From NCBI GenBank assembly GCA_036502625.1, contig DASXYG010000041.1, positions 82,426-146,425 on the forward strand: a stretch of DNA of 64,000 nucleotides, written 5' to 3'. The translations under genes and the position numbers were made by a program. The first letter of the stretch is position 1, and every line of letters begins with the position of its first letter. Origin of the DNA: DASXYG01 sp036502625. Lineage in GTDB: Bacteria > Actinomycetota > Actinomycetes > Streptosporangiales > Streptosporangiaceae. The notes beneath the pieces were generated by a model. That model did no database searches. It was not told the DNA's origin and worked only from the letters and a program-made list of their open reading frames with translations. Of the stretch, positions 33,113 through 40,965 are shown one piece after another.

Positions 33113-33477
33113 GCGACGGTCCCCTCGGGACGGAAGACCACGACGGGCTCGCCGTCCTGGGGCACGACGGCCGCGCGGACCCGCAGCCCGATCCGTACGT
33201 CGGGGGCGGGCAGTTCCTCGACGCGGGACATCATGCGGAACCCCTCGTCGAGGTCGACGAGCGCCACGTTGTAGGCGTCCTTGTCGCGCGGGTGCAGCGC
33301 GGTCGTGGCGTAGACGGTGCCGAGACCGGCGCTCGTACGCCACGTGAGCTGGGTCGATCCGCAGTCAGGGCAGAGCACGCGGGGATAGAAGACCGCCCGG
33401 CCGCACGCGTCGCACGCCTGGTAGGCGAGCTCGCCGCGGTCGAGGTGCTCGCGATATGCCACTGCTGGCGACGTCAT
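33109..33477 (-). CDS. DUF35 OB-fold protein with zinc ribbon
   Basis: A 122-residue protein. CDACGRAVFYPRVLCPDCGS is a CxxC/CxxC zinc ribbon, followed by an OB fold (TVYATTALHP through VVVFRPEG). DUF35 proteins pair with thiolase-like enzymes or MaoC-type hydratases as CoA-substrate docking subunits, as in ChsH2-Ltp2. ATG at 33477 is chosen for its common N-terminus TSPAVAYREHLD; an ATG at 33498 is possible. First gene of an operon with the thiolase-like protein, lyase and dehydratase, under an AT-rich promoter. Confidence 0.85.
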   Translation of the reverse strand: MTSPAVAYREHLDRGELAYQACDACGRAVFYPRVLCPDCGSTQLTWRTSAGLGTVYATTALHPRDKDAYNVALVDLDEGFRMMSRVEELPAPDVRIGLRVRAAVVPQDGEPVVVFRPEGTVA

Positions 33478-33507
33478 GACATCACCGGCTTCCTCCATAG
33501 AATGTTG

Positions 33508-33518
33508 GATATACGATC
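33508..33518 (-). promoter_or_regulatory. Shared AT-rich element, DUF35 operon promoter
   Basis: GATCGTATATC on the minus strand, 31 bases before the DUF35 start. The same 11 bases occur at the CaiB operon (36528-36538). TATATC within it could be a -10 hexamer; the identical flanking GATCG suggests a common regulator. Confidence 0.45.
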
Positions 33519-33561
33519 GCACGGCGCCGCGCCGGTCCGTGCCGCGGGGCCGTCCGTACGG

Positions 33562-35325
33562 CTAGCCCGTGATCATGGACGTCGCGGACTCCAGGGACAC
33601 CGGGGCGTCGTCGAGCAGCGCCGCCACGACGGGCGCCTGCCACGTACGGTCCGGCGGGTCCAGCGGGTCGTTCGCGGTCAGGCGTTCGGCCACGACCAGG
33701 CGGGACATCAGGAGCCGCCGCGCGTCGCCGCCGCCCGCGCCCAGTCGCGCGCCCTCCGCGGCCAGCAGCACCGCGGTGGTCACGTGGTAGAGCGCGCCCG
33801 CCACCGTCCGGTAGTCGTCCTCGCGCGCGGCGTCGGCGCCCGCCTTCGCGGCCAGCGCCGCGACGCGGTCGATCAGGTCGCCGAGCGTCTGCGCGTACGG
33901 GCCGGGCACCTCGGCGGCCAGCGCGTGCAGCGCGGCGGCGAGCGGGCGCTCGCCGCCCTGGCGGCCGACCGCGCGGCCCACGACGTCCAGCGCGGTGACG
34001 CTGGACGTGCCCTCCCAGATCGTGCCGAGCTCGGCGTCGCGGTACAGCCGTGCGTGCACCCAGTCGGCGATGTAGCCGTTGCCGCCGCGCACCTCCATCG
34101 CGCCCGCGGCGACCCGGACGTTGTCGCGGCACACGCGGAACTTCAGCAGCGGCGTGAGCAGCCGCAGCACCGCCGCGGCCGCGTCGGCGCCGGCCTCGGC
34201 GCGCTCCATGGTCGCGGCCGTCCAGCAGACCGCCGACAGCGCCTGCTCGGTGGGCAGGAGGATCTTCATGAGCTGGCGGCGCATCAGCGGCTTGTCCACG
34301 AGCGGGCCGCCGAAGGCCACGCGGTGGCGCGCCACGGTCAGCGCCTCGTTCCAGCTCCGCCGCATCATCGCCGCGGAGCGTACGGCGTTGGACAGCCGCG
34401 ACTGGTTGACCTGCTGCATCATCTGCTTGAACCCGGCGTCCTCGGCGCCCACCAGGTACGCCGTGGCGCCGTTCAGCAGGATCTCGCCGCTGGCCATCGA
34501 GCGGGTGCCGAGCTTGTCCTTCAGCCGGGCGATGCGGTACGCGTTCCTGCTGCCGTCCTTGCGGCGGCGCGGCATGGCGAACAGCGCCAGGTTCCGGGTG
34601 CCGGGTCCCTTGCCCGCTGGCCGCGCGAGCACCAGCGCGACATCGGCGTCGGTGTGCGAGCAGAACCACTTGTCGCCGGTCAGCGTCCAGACGTCGAGCC
34701 CGTCCTCGTCCACGCCGACGCGCTCGGCCGTCGATTCGAGCACGCCGACGTCGGAGCCGCCGGACTTCTCCGTCATGAACTGCGTGCCCGTCCACATCTC
34801 GGCCGGGTCCTCGTGCAGCATGCGCGGCAGCAGGTAGTCCTTCAGCGGCCGGCCGGCGAAGCGGTCGATGACGTACGCGGCGGTGTCGCTGAGGCTGACC
34901 GGGCACATGAGGCCGAACTCGGCCTGCGTGAACAGGTACGTGAAGGCGTACTTCGCCAGCGGCGGCAGCGGGCGGTCCAGGCCGAACCCGCCGGGGCGGT
35001 GGCCGACGCGGTGCAGGCCGAGGTCGCCGAACGCGATGCGCGCCATCTCGTGGTACGCCGGGTGGTACTCGATCCGGTCCTCGTCGCGGCCGAACCGGTC
35101 GCGGGCGCGCAGCACCGGCGGGTTCTTGTCCGCCGCCTCCGCGAGCTCGTCCAGGCGGCCGCCCGCGACCTCGCCGAACGCGTCGTAGTGCGGGGTGAGG
35201 TGGGCCAGCGTGGGCGCGTCGAGGTAGAGGCCGAGCAGCGCGCGCAGGCCGGGGTCCGTACGCCAGAAGTTCGTACCGCGGCAGTCCGGCGAGATGTGCG
35301 CGCTGCCCCGCCGCGCCTCGGCCAT
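33562..35325 (-). CDS. AidB-like acyl-CoA dehydrogenase
   Basis: A 587-residue long-form ACAD of the AidB type. Features are TEKSGGSDVG (FAD signature), GDKWFCSHTDADVALVLARP, and TIWEGTSSVTALD with the catalytic-position glutamate, plus a C-terminal extension absent from ordinary ACADs. AidB-type members act on branched acyl-CoAs or have poor dehydrogenase activity, so the reaction is uncertain. Its start overlaps the CoA-transferase stop by one base (TGATG). It probably lets the pathway dehydrogenate the CoA ester made by that transferase. Confidence 0.86.
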   Translation of the reverse strand: MAEARRGSAHISPDCRGTNFWRTDPGLRALLGLYLDAPTLAHLTPHYDAFGEVAGGRLDELAEAADKNPPVLRARDRFGRDEDRIEYHPAYHEMARIAFGDLGLHRVGHRPGGFGLDRPLPPLAKYAFTYLFTQAEFGLMCPVSLSDTAAYVIDRFAGRPLKDYLLPRMLHEDPAEMWTGTQFMTEKSGGSDVGVLESTAERVGVDEDGLDVWTLTGDKWFCSHTDADVALVLARPAGKGPGTRNLALFAMPRRRKDGSRNAYRIARLKDKLGTRSMASGEILLNGATAYLVGAEDAGFKQMMQQVNQSRLSNAVRSAAMMRRSWNEALTVARHRVAFGGPLVDKPLMRRQLMKILLPTEQALSAVCWTAATMERAEAGADAAAAVLRLLTPLLKFRVCRDNVRVAAGAMEVRGGNGYIADWVHARLYRDAELGTIWEGTSSVTALDVVGRAVGRQGGERPLAAALHALAAEVPGPYAQTLGDLIDRVAALAAKAGADAAREDDYRTVAGALYHVTTAVLLAAEGARLGAGGGDARRLLMSRLVVAERLTANDPLDPPDRTWQAPVVAALLDDAPVSLESATSMITG

Positions 35326-36500
35326 CAGACCGTGCCGTTCGCGCGCAGGGCCGCGATGCCGTCCGCGTCGTAGCCGAGTTCGGCGAGCACGTTGTCGGTG
35401 TCGGCGCCCAGGTCGGGGACGCCGTCCATGCGCGGCTCGGCGTCCTTGAAGATCATCGGCGGCAGGAGGACGTCGACCGGGCCGGCCGGCGACTCGACGC
35501 TGCGCCACCGGTCGCGCTCGGCGAGCTGCGGATGCGCGGCGAGCTGCTGAACGGTGTTCAGCCTGGCGCTCGGTATCCCCGCCTTCTCCAGCCGTTCCAC
35601 CAGGTCGGCGGCTGTCAGCGCGGACGTCGCGGCGCGTACGGCGTCGTCGACCTCGGCGCGGCGCTCCGTGCGCGCGATGTTCGTGGCGTAGCGCGCGTCG
35701 TCGCCGAGCTCGGGGCGGCCCATGATGTCGGCCGCGAGCTTCTGCCACTGGCGGTCGTTCTGCACGCCGATCAGCACCTCATCACCGTCGGCGGTGGGAT
35801 AGGAGTCGTACGGCACGACGCTGGGGTGGGCGAGGCCGAGGCGCGGGAAGTCGCGGCCGCTGTACATCGTGTTGTACAGCGGATAGCCCATCCACTCGGC
35901 GAGCGAGTCGAACATCGAGACCTCGACGGACGTGCCGCGCCCGGTCTGGTCGCGCTGGCGCAGCGCGGTGAGCACGGCGGTGAAGGCGTACATCCCGGTC
36001 GCGATGTCGGCGATCGGCACGCCGCTCTTCGCGGGGGCGTCCGCCTGGCCGGTCACCGAGGGGAGCGCCGTCTCGCACTGCACGAGCAGGTCGTACGCGC
36101 GCTTGTCGCGGTACGGGCCTGACGTGCCGTAGCCGCTGATGTTCACCACGATGAGCCGCGGATACCTCTCCAGCAGCGCCTCCGTGCCGTAGCCGAGGCG
36201 GTCGAGGGCGCCGGGCGCGAGGTTGGCGAGGAAGACGTCGGCCTTGGCGAGCAGGGCGTCGAGGATCTCCGCGCCGCCCTTGACGTCCAGCGTGACGGAT
36301 TCCTTGGAGCGGTTCAGCCACAGGAAATGGCTGCCGAGCTTGCCGCGTACGGCGGTGTCGTAGGCGCGCGCGAAGTCGCCCGCGCCGGGCCGCTCCACCT
36401 TGATCACGCGTGCGCCCAGGTCGGCGAGCTGGCGCGTCGCGAAGGGCGCGGCGACCGCCTGTTCACAGGCGACGACCGTGATTCCGTCGAGGGGCAGCAC
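35325..36500 (-). CDS. CaiB/BaiF family CoA-transferase
   Basis: A 391-residue class III CoA-transferase. The N-terminal GITVVACEQAVAAPFATRQLADLGA (two parts: GITVVACEQAV and ATRQLADLGARVIKVE) is the CoA-binding Rossmann start; NRSKESVTLDVK and FLANLAPGALDRLGYG are family marks, and IADIATGMYAFTAVL precedes the region around the catalytic Asp. It moves CoA between carboxylic acids, activating a pathway acid without ATP. GTG at 36500 has a full AAGGAGGT ribosome site. First gene of an operon with the AidB-like dehydrogenase. Confidence 0.88.
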   Translation of the reverse strand: MLPLDGITVVACEQAVAAPFATRQLADLGARVIKVERPGAGDFARAYDTAVRGKLGSHFLWLNRSKESVTLDVKGGAEILDALLAKADVFLANLAPGALDRLGYGTEALLERYPRLIVVNISGYGTSGPYRDKRAYDLLVQCETALPSVTGQADAPAKSGVPIADIATGMYAFTAVLTALRQRDQTGRGTSVEVSMFDSLAEWMGYPLYNTMYSGRDFPRLGLAHPSVVPYDSYPTADGDEVLIGVQNDRQWQKLAADIMGRPELGDDARYATNIARTERRAEVDDAVRAATSALTAADLVERLEKAGIPSARLNTVQQLAAHPQLAERDRWRSVESPAGPVDVLLPPMIFKDAEPRMDGVPDLGADTDNVLAELGYDADGIAALRANGTV

Positions 36501-36527
36501 GCGGACCTCCTTGGAAGAATTTAATTA

Positions 36528-36538
36528 GATATACGATC
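36528..36538 (-). promoter_or_regulatory. Shared AT-rich element, CaiB operon promoter
   Basis: GATCGTATATC, 28 bases before the CoA-transferase start, identical to the element at 33508-33518. The surroundings (TTAATTAAAT-like AT-rich DNA) stand out in this GC-rich window and probably include the -10 region. Confidence 0.45.
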
Positions 36539-36630
36539 TACGCCATTTCCGGGGCCCGTGGCAAGTTCCGCGGCGAGCGATGTGCGGGGGATCACCCGGT
36601 TGTCGCGGGCGCCTGACGGGTCCTACCGTG

Positions 36631-36653
36631 GTGTACGAAACCGTTTCGTACAC
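36631..36653. promoter_or_regulatory. Perfect 23-bp palindrome, SDR-TetR operator
   Basis: Arms GTGTACGAAAC (36631-36641) and GTTTCGTACAC (36643-36653) around a single C. It ends just before the GGAGG ribosome site of the SDR. It is a textbook TetR-type operator; the TetR gene is the second gene downstream. Confidence 0.75.
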
Positions 36654-36663
36654 GGAGGTGGCC

Positions 36664-37563
36664 ATGGCGAGCCCGCGGATTCCCGACCTCGGCGGCATGA
36701 CCGCGGTGGTGACCGGGGCCAACAGCGGAATCGGCCTGCCGACGGCGGCCGCGCTGGCGCGTGCCGGCGCGCGGGTGATCCTGGCCAGCCGCGATCCCGG
36801 GGCCGGTGCGGCCGCCGCGGACCGCATCCGCGCCGCCGCGCCGAACGCCGAGGTGGAGCCGCTGCGGCTCGACCTGGCCGACCTCGCCGCCGTACGCGCG
36901 TTCGCCGCCGCGGTAGCCGACCGGTACGACGGGCTCGACCTGCTCGTCAACAACGCGGGCGTGGCGATGACGTCGCGGAAGCTGACCAAGGACGGCTTCG
37001 AGCTGCAGTTCGGCACCAACCACCTCGGCCACTTCGCGCTGACCGGGCTGCTCCTGCCGCTGCTGCTCGCCCGTCCGGGCGCGCGCGTGGTCACCGTGGC
37101 CAGCGACTCCCACACCCACGGGCGGATCGACTTCGCCAACCTGGGCCTGGAGCACGGCTACGGCCGGGCGAGCGCGTACGCGCGGTCCAAGCTGGCCAAC
37201 CTGTTGTTCATGCGGGAACTCGACCGGCGCGCCAAGGCGGCCGGGGCCGACCTGCTGAGCGCCGCGGCCCACCCCGGGTTCACCGCCACCCGGATCGCCC
37301 GGCTTGGGCCGTTCACCGACGCGGCCAGCGTGCTCCTGCGGCTGTTCCTCGCGAAGTCGCCGGAGCAGGGCGCGATCCCCAGCCTGTACGTGGCGACCGC
37401 GTCCGACGTGCGCGGCGGCGACTTCTTCGGTCCCGGGCCGAAGCGGCAGGCGACCTCGGAGCGGGCCCGCGACGAGGCGCTGGCGGCCCGGTTGTGGCAG
37501 GTATCGCAGGAGCTCACCGGCGTAGGATTCGACCGGCTCGAGGAACGCGCCGCACATGAGTAG
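36664..37563 (+). CDS. Short-chain dehydrogenase (retinol dehydrogenase-like)
   Basis: A 299-residue SDR. VVTGANSGIGLPTA is the cofactor loop, LLVNNAGVA the NNAG motif, VTVASDSH the catalytic Ser strand, and YARSK the YxxxK. The NLGLEHGYGRAS stretch and long C-terminus match WW-domain oxidoreductase/retinol-dehydrogenase-like SDRs. ATG at 36664 with GGAGG five bases upstream. The perfect palindrome just before it suggests repression by the TetR protein encoded 22 bp downstream. Substrate unknown. Confidence 0.87.
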   Translation: MASPRIPDLGGMTAVVTGANSGIGLPTAAALARAGARVILASRDPGAGAAAADRIRAAAPNAEVEPLRLDLADLAAVRAFAAAVADRYDGLDLLVNNAGVAMTSRKLTKDGFELQFGTNHLGHFALTGLLLPLLLARPGARVVTVASDSHTHGRIDFANLGLEHGYGRASAYARSKLANLLFMRELDRRAKAAGADLLSAAAHPGFTATRIARLGPFTDAASVLLRLFLAKSPEQGAIPSLYVATASDVRGGDFFGPGPKRQATSERARDEALAARLWQVSQELTGVGFDRLEERAAHE

Positions 37564-37584
37564 GCGCGTGTAGTGGGAGGTCGC

Positions 37585-38202
37585 ATGGGTGCTGAGCGGA
37601 GCCCGGCGACCCGCGAACGGCGGCTCGACCCGGCCCGGCAGAAGGCCATCCTCGACGCGACGCGCGACCTGCTGTCCGAGGTCGGCTTCGACCGCATGAC
37701 GGTCGACGAGATCGCGCGCCGCGCCAGCGCCAGCAAGGCGTCCATCTACCGGCGGTGGTCCGGCAAGGAGAGCCTGGTCGTCGACCTCGTCCGCAACCAC
37801 CTCGAAGTGGAGTCGGCGCCGGAGCCGCCGGACACCGGGTCGCTGCGCGGCGACCTGGTCTCCGTCTACACCGCTTTCTGCCGCGCGCTCGAACAGAAGC
37901 ACAGCCTGATCGTGGGCCTGATGCCCGCGCTGCTCACCACGCCGGCGCTGGCCGAGGCGCTGCGCGGCAACGCGCCGCGGCCCGACCTCACCGGAACCGT
38001 GCCGCTGCTCGAACGTGCCGTCGACCGCGGCGACCTGCCCGCGTCCACCGATCCCGCGCGGGTGCGGCAGGTCGCGGAGGCGCTCGTCTGGCACCGCCTG
38101 CTGATCACCGGCGAGCGCCTCGACGCGCGTTTCGTGGTCGGCGCGGTCGACGACGTCCTGCTCCCGCTGATCACCGGGTCGTCTCGTCGCCCTTCTGCGT
38201 GA
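37585..38202 (+). CDS. TetR family regulator with C-terminal TetR_C domain
   Basis: A 205-residue repressor. The HTH is at residues 36-55 (MTVDEIARRASASKASIYRRW). The C-terminal half (SLIVGLMPALLTTPALAEALRG through LITGERLDARFVVGAVDDVLLPLI) matches the domain found in many actinomycete TetR proteins. ATG at 37585 has GGGAGG four bases upstream. It follows the SDR gene in one operon and most likely binds the 23-bp palindrome upstream of that operon. Its last 32 bases overlap the small opposite-strand gene. Confidence 0.87.
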   Translation: MGAERSPATRERRLDPARQKAILDATRDLLSEVGFDRMTVDEIARRASASKASIYRRWSGKESLVVDLVRNHLEVESAPEPPDTGSLRGDLVSVYTAFCRALEQKHSLIVGLMPALLTTPALAEALRGNAPRPDLTGTVPLLERAVDRGDLPASTDPARVRQVAEALVWHRLLITGERLDARFVVGAVDDVLLPLITGSSRRPSA

Positions 38203-38395
38203 GGCCGTGCGGTGTCTGCACGGTGCCGTCCTCGTCGAAGGGGTCGATCTCGCCGGTGGCCTCGTCGGGGTGGACGTGCAGGGTCTTGTCGGTGGTCCGT
38301 CCGGCGCGTTCGGCCTGGCCGGAGCGGTCCTGCTCGTCCGTACGGCCGTCGTCGGCGCGGTTCGGTCCCTGCTCGCGATCGCTGTTCTCGCTCAT
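38171..38395 (-). CDS. Small hydrophilic protein of unknown function
   Basis: A 74-residue protein, highly charged, without hydrophobic segments: an N-terminal Asp/Glu/Arg/Gln-rich part, then TLHVHPDEATGEIDPFDEDGTVQTP, cited here as TLHVHPDEATGEI and DPFDEDGTVQTP. ATG at 38395 has GGGA nearby. The frame ends inside the 3' end of the TetR gene on the other strand. It is likely disordered. Coding status is probable from codon bias and a plausible start, not certain. Confidence 0.5.
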   Translation of the reverse strand: MSENSDREQGPNRADDGRTDEQDRSGQAERAGRTTDKTLHVHPDEATGEIDPFDEDGTVQTPHGLTQKGDETTR

Positions 38396-38429
38396 AGGTC
38401 CCGAGCCTTCCCAGCGACGGCGCCATGAT

Positions 38430-39089
38430 TCATCCGGCGGCGGTGCGGCGGCGCAGCCGGTCCGAGGCGTTCCGGCCGAGGACGGCGACCAGCGGCGCGA
38501 AGATCCAGGCGAAGTAGATGTCGCGCACCCACCAGGCCAGCACGGCGGTCAGCACGAAATAGCCGCCGACGGCGATGGACGCGGCGCCGCTCGCGCGTAC
38601 GGCCGCGGGGTCGATGCCCGGCTTGACCAGGCCGGCGCGGCACGCGCATTCCTTGATCGCGGCCTCGCAGAAGACCAGCGCCGACTCCGTGCCGGCGAAC
38701 ACGCTCAGCGCCAGTGGGTTGCGGATGCCCTCGCCGCCGACGAGGGCCGTCGGGAACGGCAGCAGCGCCACGAGCAGCAGCAGCGGGCCGTGCAGCGCCA
38801 TCGTGGCCCGGTTCCACCGCGTGATCTGGTCCGTCAGCGCGTTGTGCCGCCGCCAGACGCCCCAGAGCAGGAAGAACGCGAGCGCGAACGCGAGGAACGA
38901 CGACCACTCGCGCAGCAGGAAGGCGCCGAGCGCGCCGGGGCTCACCAGGTCGGCGTGTTCGGGCCGCTTGATCTCGATGACCAGGAGCGTCGCGGCGATC
39001 GCGAAGATCGCGTCGGTGAACATGGCCATCCGCTCGGCGCCGAAGCCCGGTGTCGCGCCGACGGGCTCGGCCTGGGGGTCCGCGGCCAT
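38430..39089 (-). CDS. TMEM175-like potassium channel family (DUF1211) protein
   Basis: A 219-residue membrane protein with about six helices. The first helix ERMAMFTDAIFAIAATLLVIEIK (in parts ERMAMFTDAIFAIAA and TLLVIEIK) is the diagnostic TMEM175 signature, close to FSDAVFAIAITLL of known channels. Bacterial members form tetrameric K+-leak channels. One six-helix repeat is present, as in bacterial homologues. ATG at 39089 has GGAG upstream. Divergent from the ABC-class ATPase gene. Confidence 0.84.
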   Translation of the reverse strand: MAADPQAEPVGATPGFGAERMAMFTDAIFAIAATLLVIEIKRPEHADLVSPGALGAFLLREWSSFLAFALAFFLLWGVWRRHNALTDQITRWNRATMALHGPLLLLVALLPFPTALVGGEGIRNPLALSVFAGTESALVFCEAAIKECACRAGLVKPGIDPAAVRASGAASIAVGGYFVLTAVLAWWVRDIYFAWIFAPLVAVLGRNASDRLRRRTAAG

Positions 39090-39232
39090 GGGTGCTCCTG
39101 GTGGGATGTCGTTGGGGGCGGTGTACGGGGCGTCATCCTAGTTGTCCACAGGCTGAGGATTCGGGGTTCGCGTACGGGGGTGCGGGCGGCGAGACTTGAC
39201 GGGTTGTCACCGACCGATCGAGGAACAGCCTG

Positions 39233-40960
39233 ATGCGTGAGTCGATGCGCGGGAACGCCGCACGCCGCCGGAACCCCCAGGGGCGGCGCGAAGAGCCGTC
39301 CGTGCCGCCCGGCGCCCGAACCGGCGAGCGGCTCGCCGAGGAGTTGCGCCAGATGGACGGCAGCGGCTACGGGCGCTACAAGTCGCTGCGCGGCACCTGG
39401 GTGTTCGACGCGTTCGAGCTGGAGGTCGAGCGCGTGCAGTCCGATCCGTTCGCGCCGCCGAGCCGGGTCGCCGTGCGCCTCGGCCCGGCCGAGGCGGGGT
39501 TTCCCGGCGACCTGTGGGAGACGGGGGTGCGGGCGCGTGCGCTGGCCGACCACCTGAGCCGCGGGCTGGCGCACGATCTGCGCGGCAGTGCGTTCCGGGT
39601 CGACGCGGGCGGGCAGGAGGTGCTGGCGCGCAGCGCGTGCGAGGTGCGCGAGGGCCGGGTCACGGCGCGCATCGGCGTCCAGCTCCCCGGCCACGGCCGC
39701 CGCATCGACGGGCGCGCCGCAGGCCGCGAGCTGTGCGAGGTGCTGCCGCGCGCGGTGGCGAACGCGCTGCGCTGGGCCGCGGTCGACGAGCGCGCGGCCC
39801 GTTCCTTCGTCGACTGCGTGGACGACACGGCGGCGCTGCGGCGCATGCTGCCCGGCCTGGGCCTGGTCGCCTTCGTGGCCGACGGCGCGATCCTGCCCCG
39901 CGCCACCGGCGTCGACCAGCGGCCGATGGCCGGCGGCGCCGTGCCCTTCGCGTCGCCGGAGTCGCTTCGCGTCGCGGTCGACCTCCCGCACCGCGGCCGT
40001 GTCACGGGCATGGGCATCGCCGAGGGCATCACACTGATCGTCGGCGGCGGGTTCCACGGCAAGTCCACGCTGCTCCAGGCGCTGGAGCGGGGCGTCTACG
40101 ACCACGTCCCCGGCGACGGCCGCGAGCTCGTCGCCACCCGGGCCGACGCGGTCAAGATCCGCGCCGAGGAGGGCCGGTGCGTCACCCGGGTCGACGTCAG
40201 CTCGTTCGTCTCCGACCTGCCCACCGGCGCCGACACATCCGATTTCTCCACCGGCAACGCGTCCGGCTCCACCTCCCAGGCCGCGGCCACCGCCGAGGCG
40301 GTGGAGGCCGGCGCCGGCGTGCTCCTCGTCGACGAGGACACCGCCGCCACCAACCTGATGATCCGCGACGCGCGGATGCAGGCGCTGGTCGCCGCCGAGA
40401 AGGAGCCGCTGACACCGTTCGTCGACCTGGTCCGCCCGCTGCACACCGGCCACGGCGTGTCCACGATCCTGGTGATGGGCGGCTGCGGCGACTACTTCGA
40501 CGTCGCCGACCGGGTGGTCCAGCTCGCCGCCTACCGTCCGTACGACGTCACCGCCCGCGCCCGCGAGCTGGCCGCCGACCGGCGTGACGCCCGGTTCAAC
40601 GAGGTGGCCGCCCGGTGCCCGGAGCCTGCGTCCGTGTCGCCCGAGGCGCGCGGGCGCCGCAAGATCTCCCGCCGCGACGACGCACTGATCTTCGGCGAGA
40701 ACACCATCGACCTGCGCGCCCTGGAGCAGATCGTCGACCCGAGCCAGGTCACCGGCATCGGCCTCGCGCTCGACCTGCTCGCCCGCCGCCACCTCGGCGG
40801 AGGCGCCACCCTGCGCGACGCCCTCGACTCCCTGGCCGCCGACCTCGCCGACGACGGCGTGGGCATCCTCGCCGACGGCTACCCCGGCGACTACGCCCTG
40901 CCCCGCCGCCACGAGCTCGCCGCCGCCCTCAACCGCCTGCGCGGCCTCCGTGTCCGCTGA
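39233..40960 (+). CDS. COG3044 predicted ABC-class ATPase
   Basis: A 575-residue cytoplasmic ATPase of the COG3044 group (ABC_ATPase Pfam family). Visible motifs: Walker A GGGFHGKST (about residue 270), a signature-like STGNASGSTSQAA (about 342), and Walker B GVLLVDEDTAATNLM (about 362). There is no membrane domain. A trypanosome homologue, MRB1590, binds RNA and has a phosphate-binding cage; bacterial roles are unknown. A basic 30-residue N-terminus precedes the family core (RLAEELRQMDGSGYGRYKSL). Single gene. Confidence 0.82.
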   Translation: MRESMRGNAARRRNPQGRREEPSVPPGARTGERLAEELRQMDGSGYGRYKSLRGTWVFDAFELEVERVQSDPFAPPSRVAVRLGPAEAGFPGDLWETGVRARALADHLSRGLAHDLRGSAFRVDAGGQEVLARSACEVREGRVTARIGVQLPGHGRRIDGRAAGRELCEVLPRAVANALRWAAVDERAARSFVDCVDDTAALRRMLPGLGLVAFVADGAILPRATGVDQRPMAGGAVPFASPESLRVAVDLPHRGRVTGMGIAEGITLIVGGGFHGKSTLLQALERGVYDHVPGDGRELVATRADAVKIRAEEGRCVTRVDVSSFVSDLPTGADTSDFSTGNASGSTSQAAATAEAVEAGAGVLLVDEDTAATNLMIRDARMQALVAAEKEPLTPFVDLVRPLHTGHGVSTILVMGGCGDYFDVADRVVQLAAYRPYDVTARARELAADRRDARFNEVAARCPEPASVSPEARGRRKISRRDDALIFGENTIDLRALEQIVDPSQVTGIGLALDLLARRHLGGGATLRDALDSLAADLADDGVGILADGYPGDYALPRRHELAAALNRLRGLRVR

Positions 40961-40965
40961 CCGCG

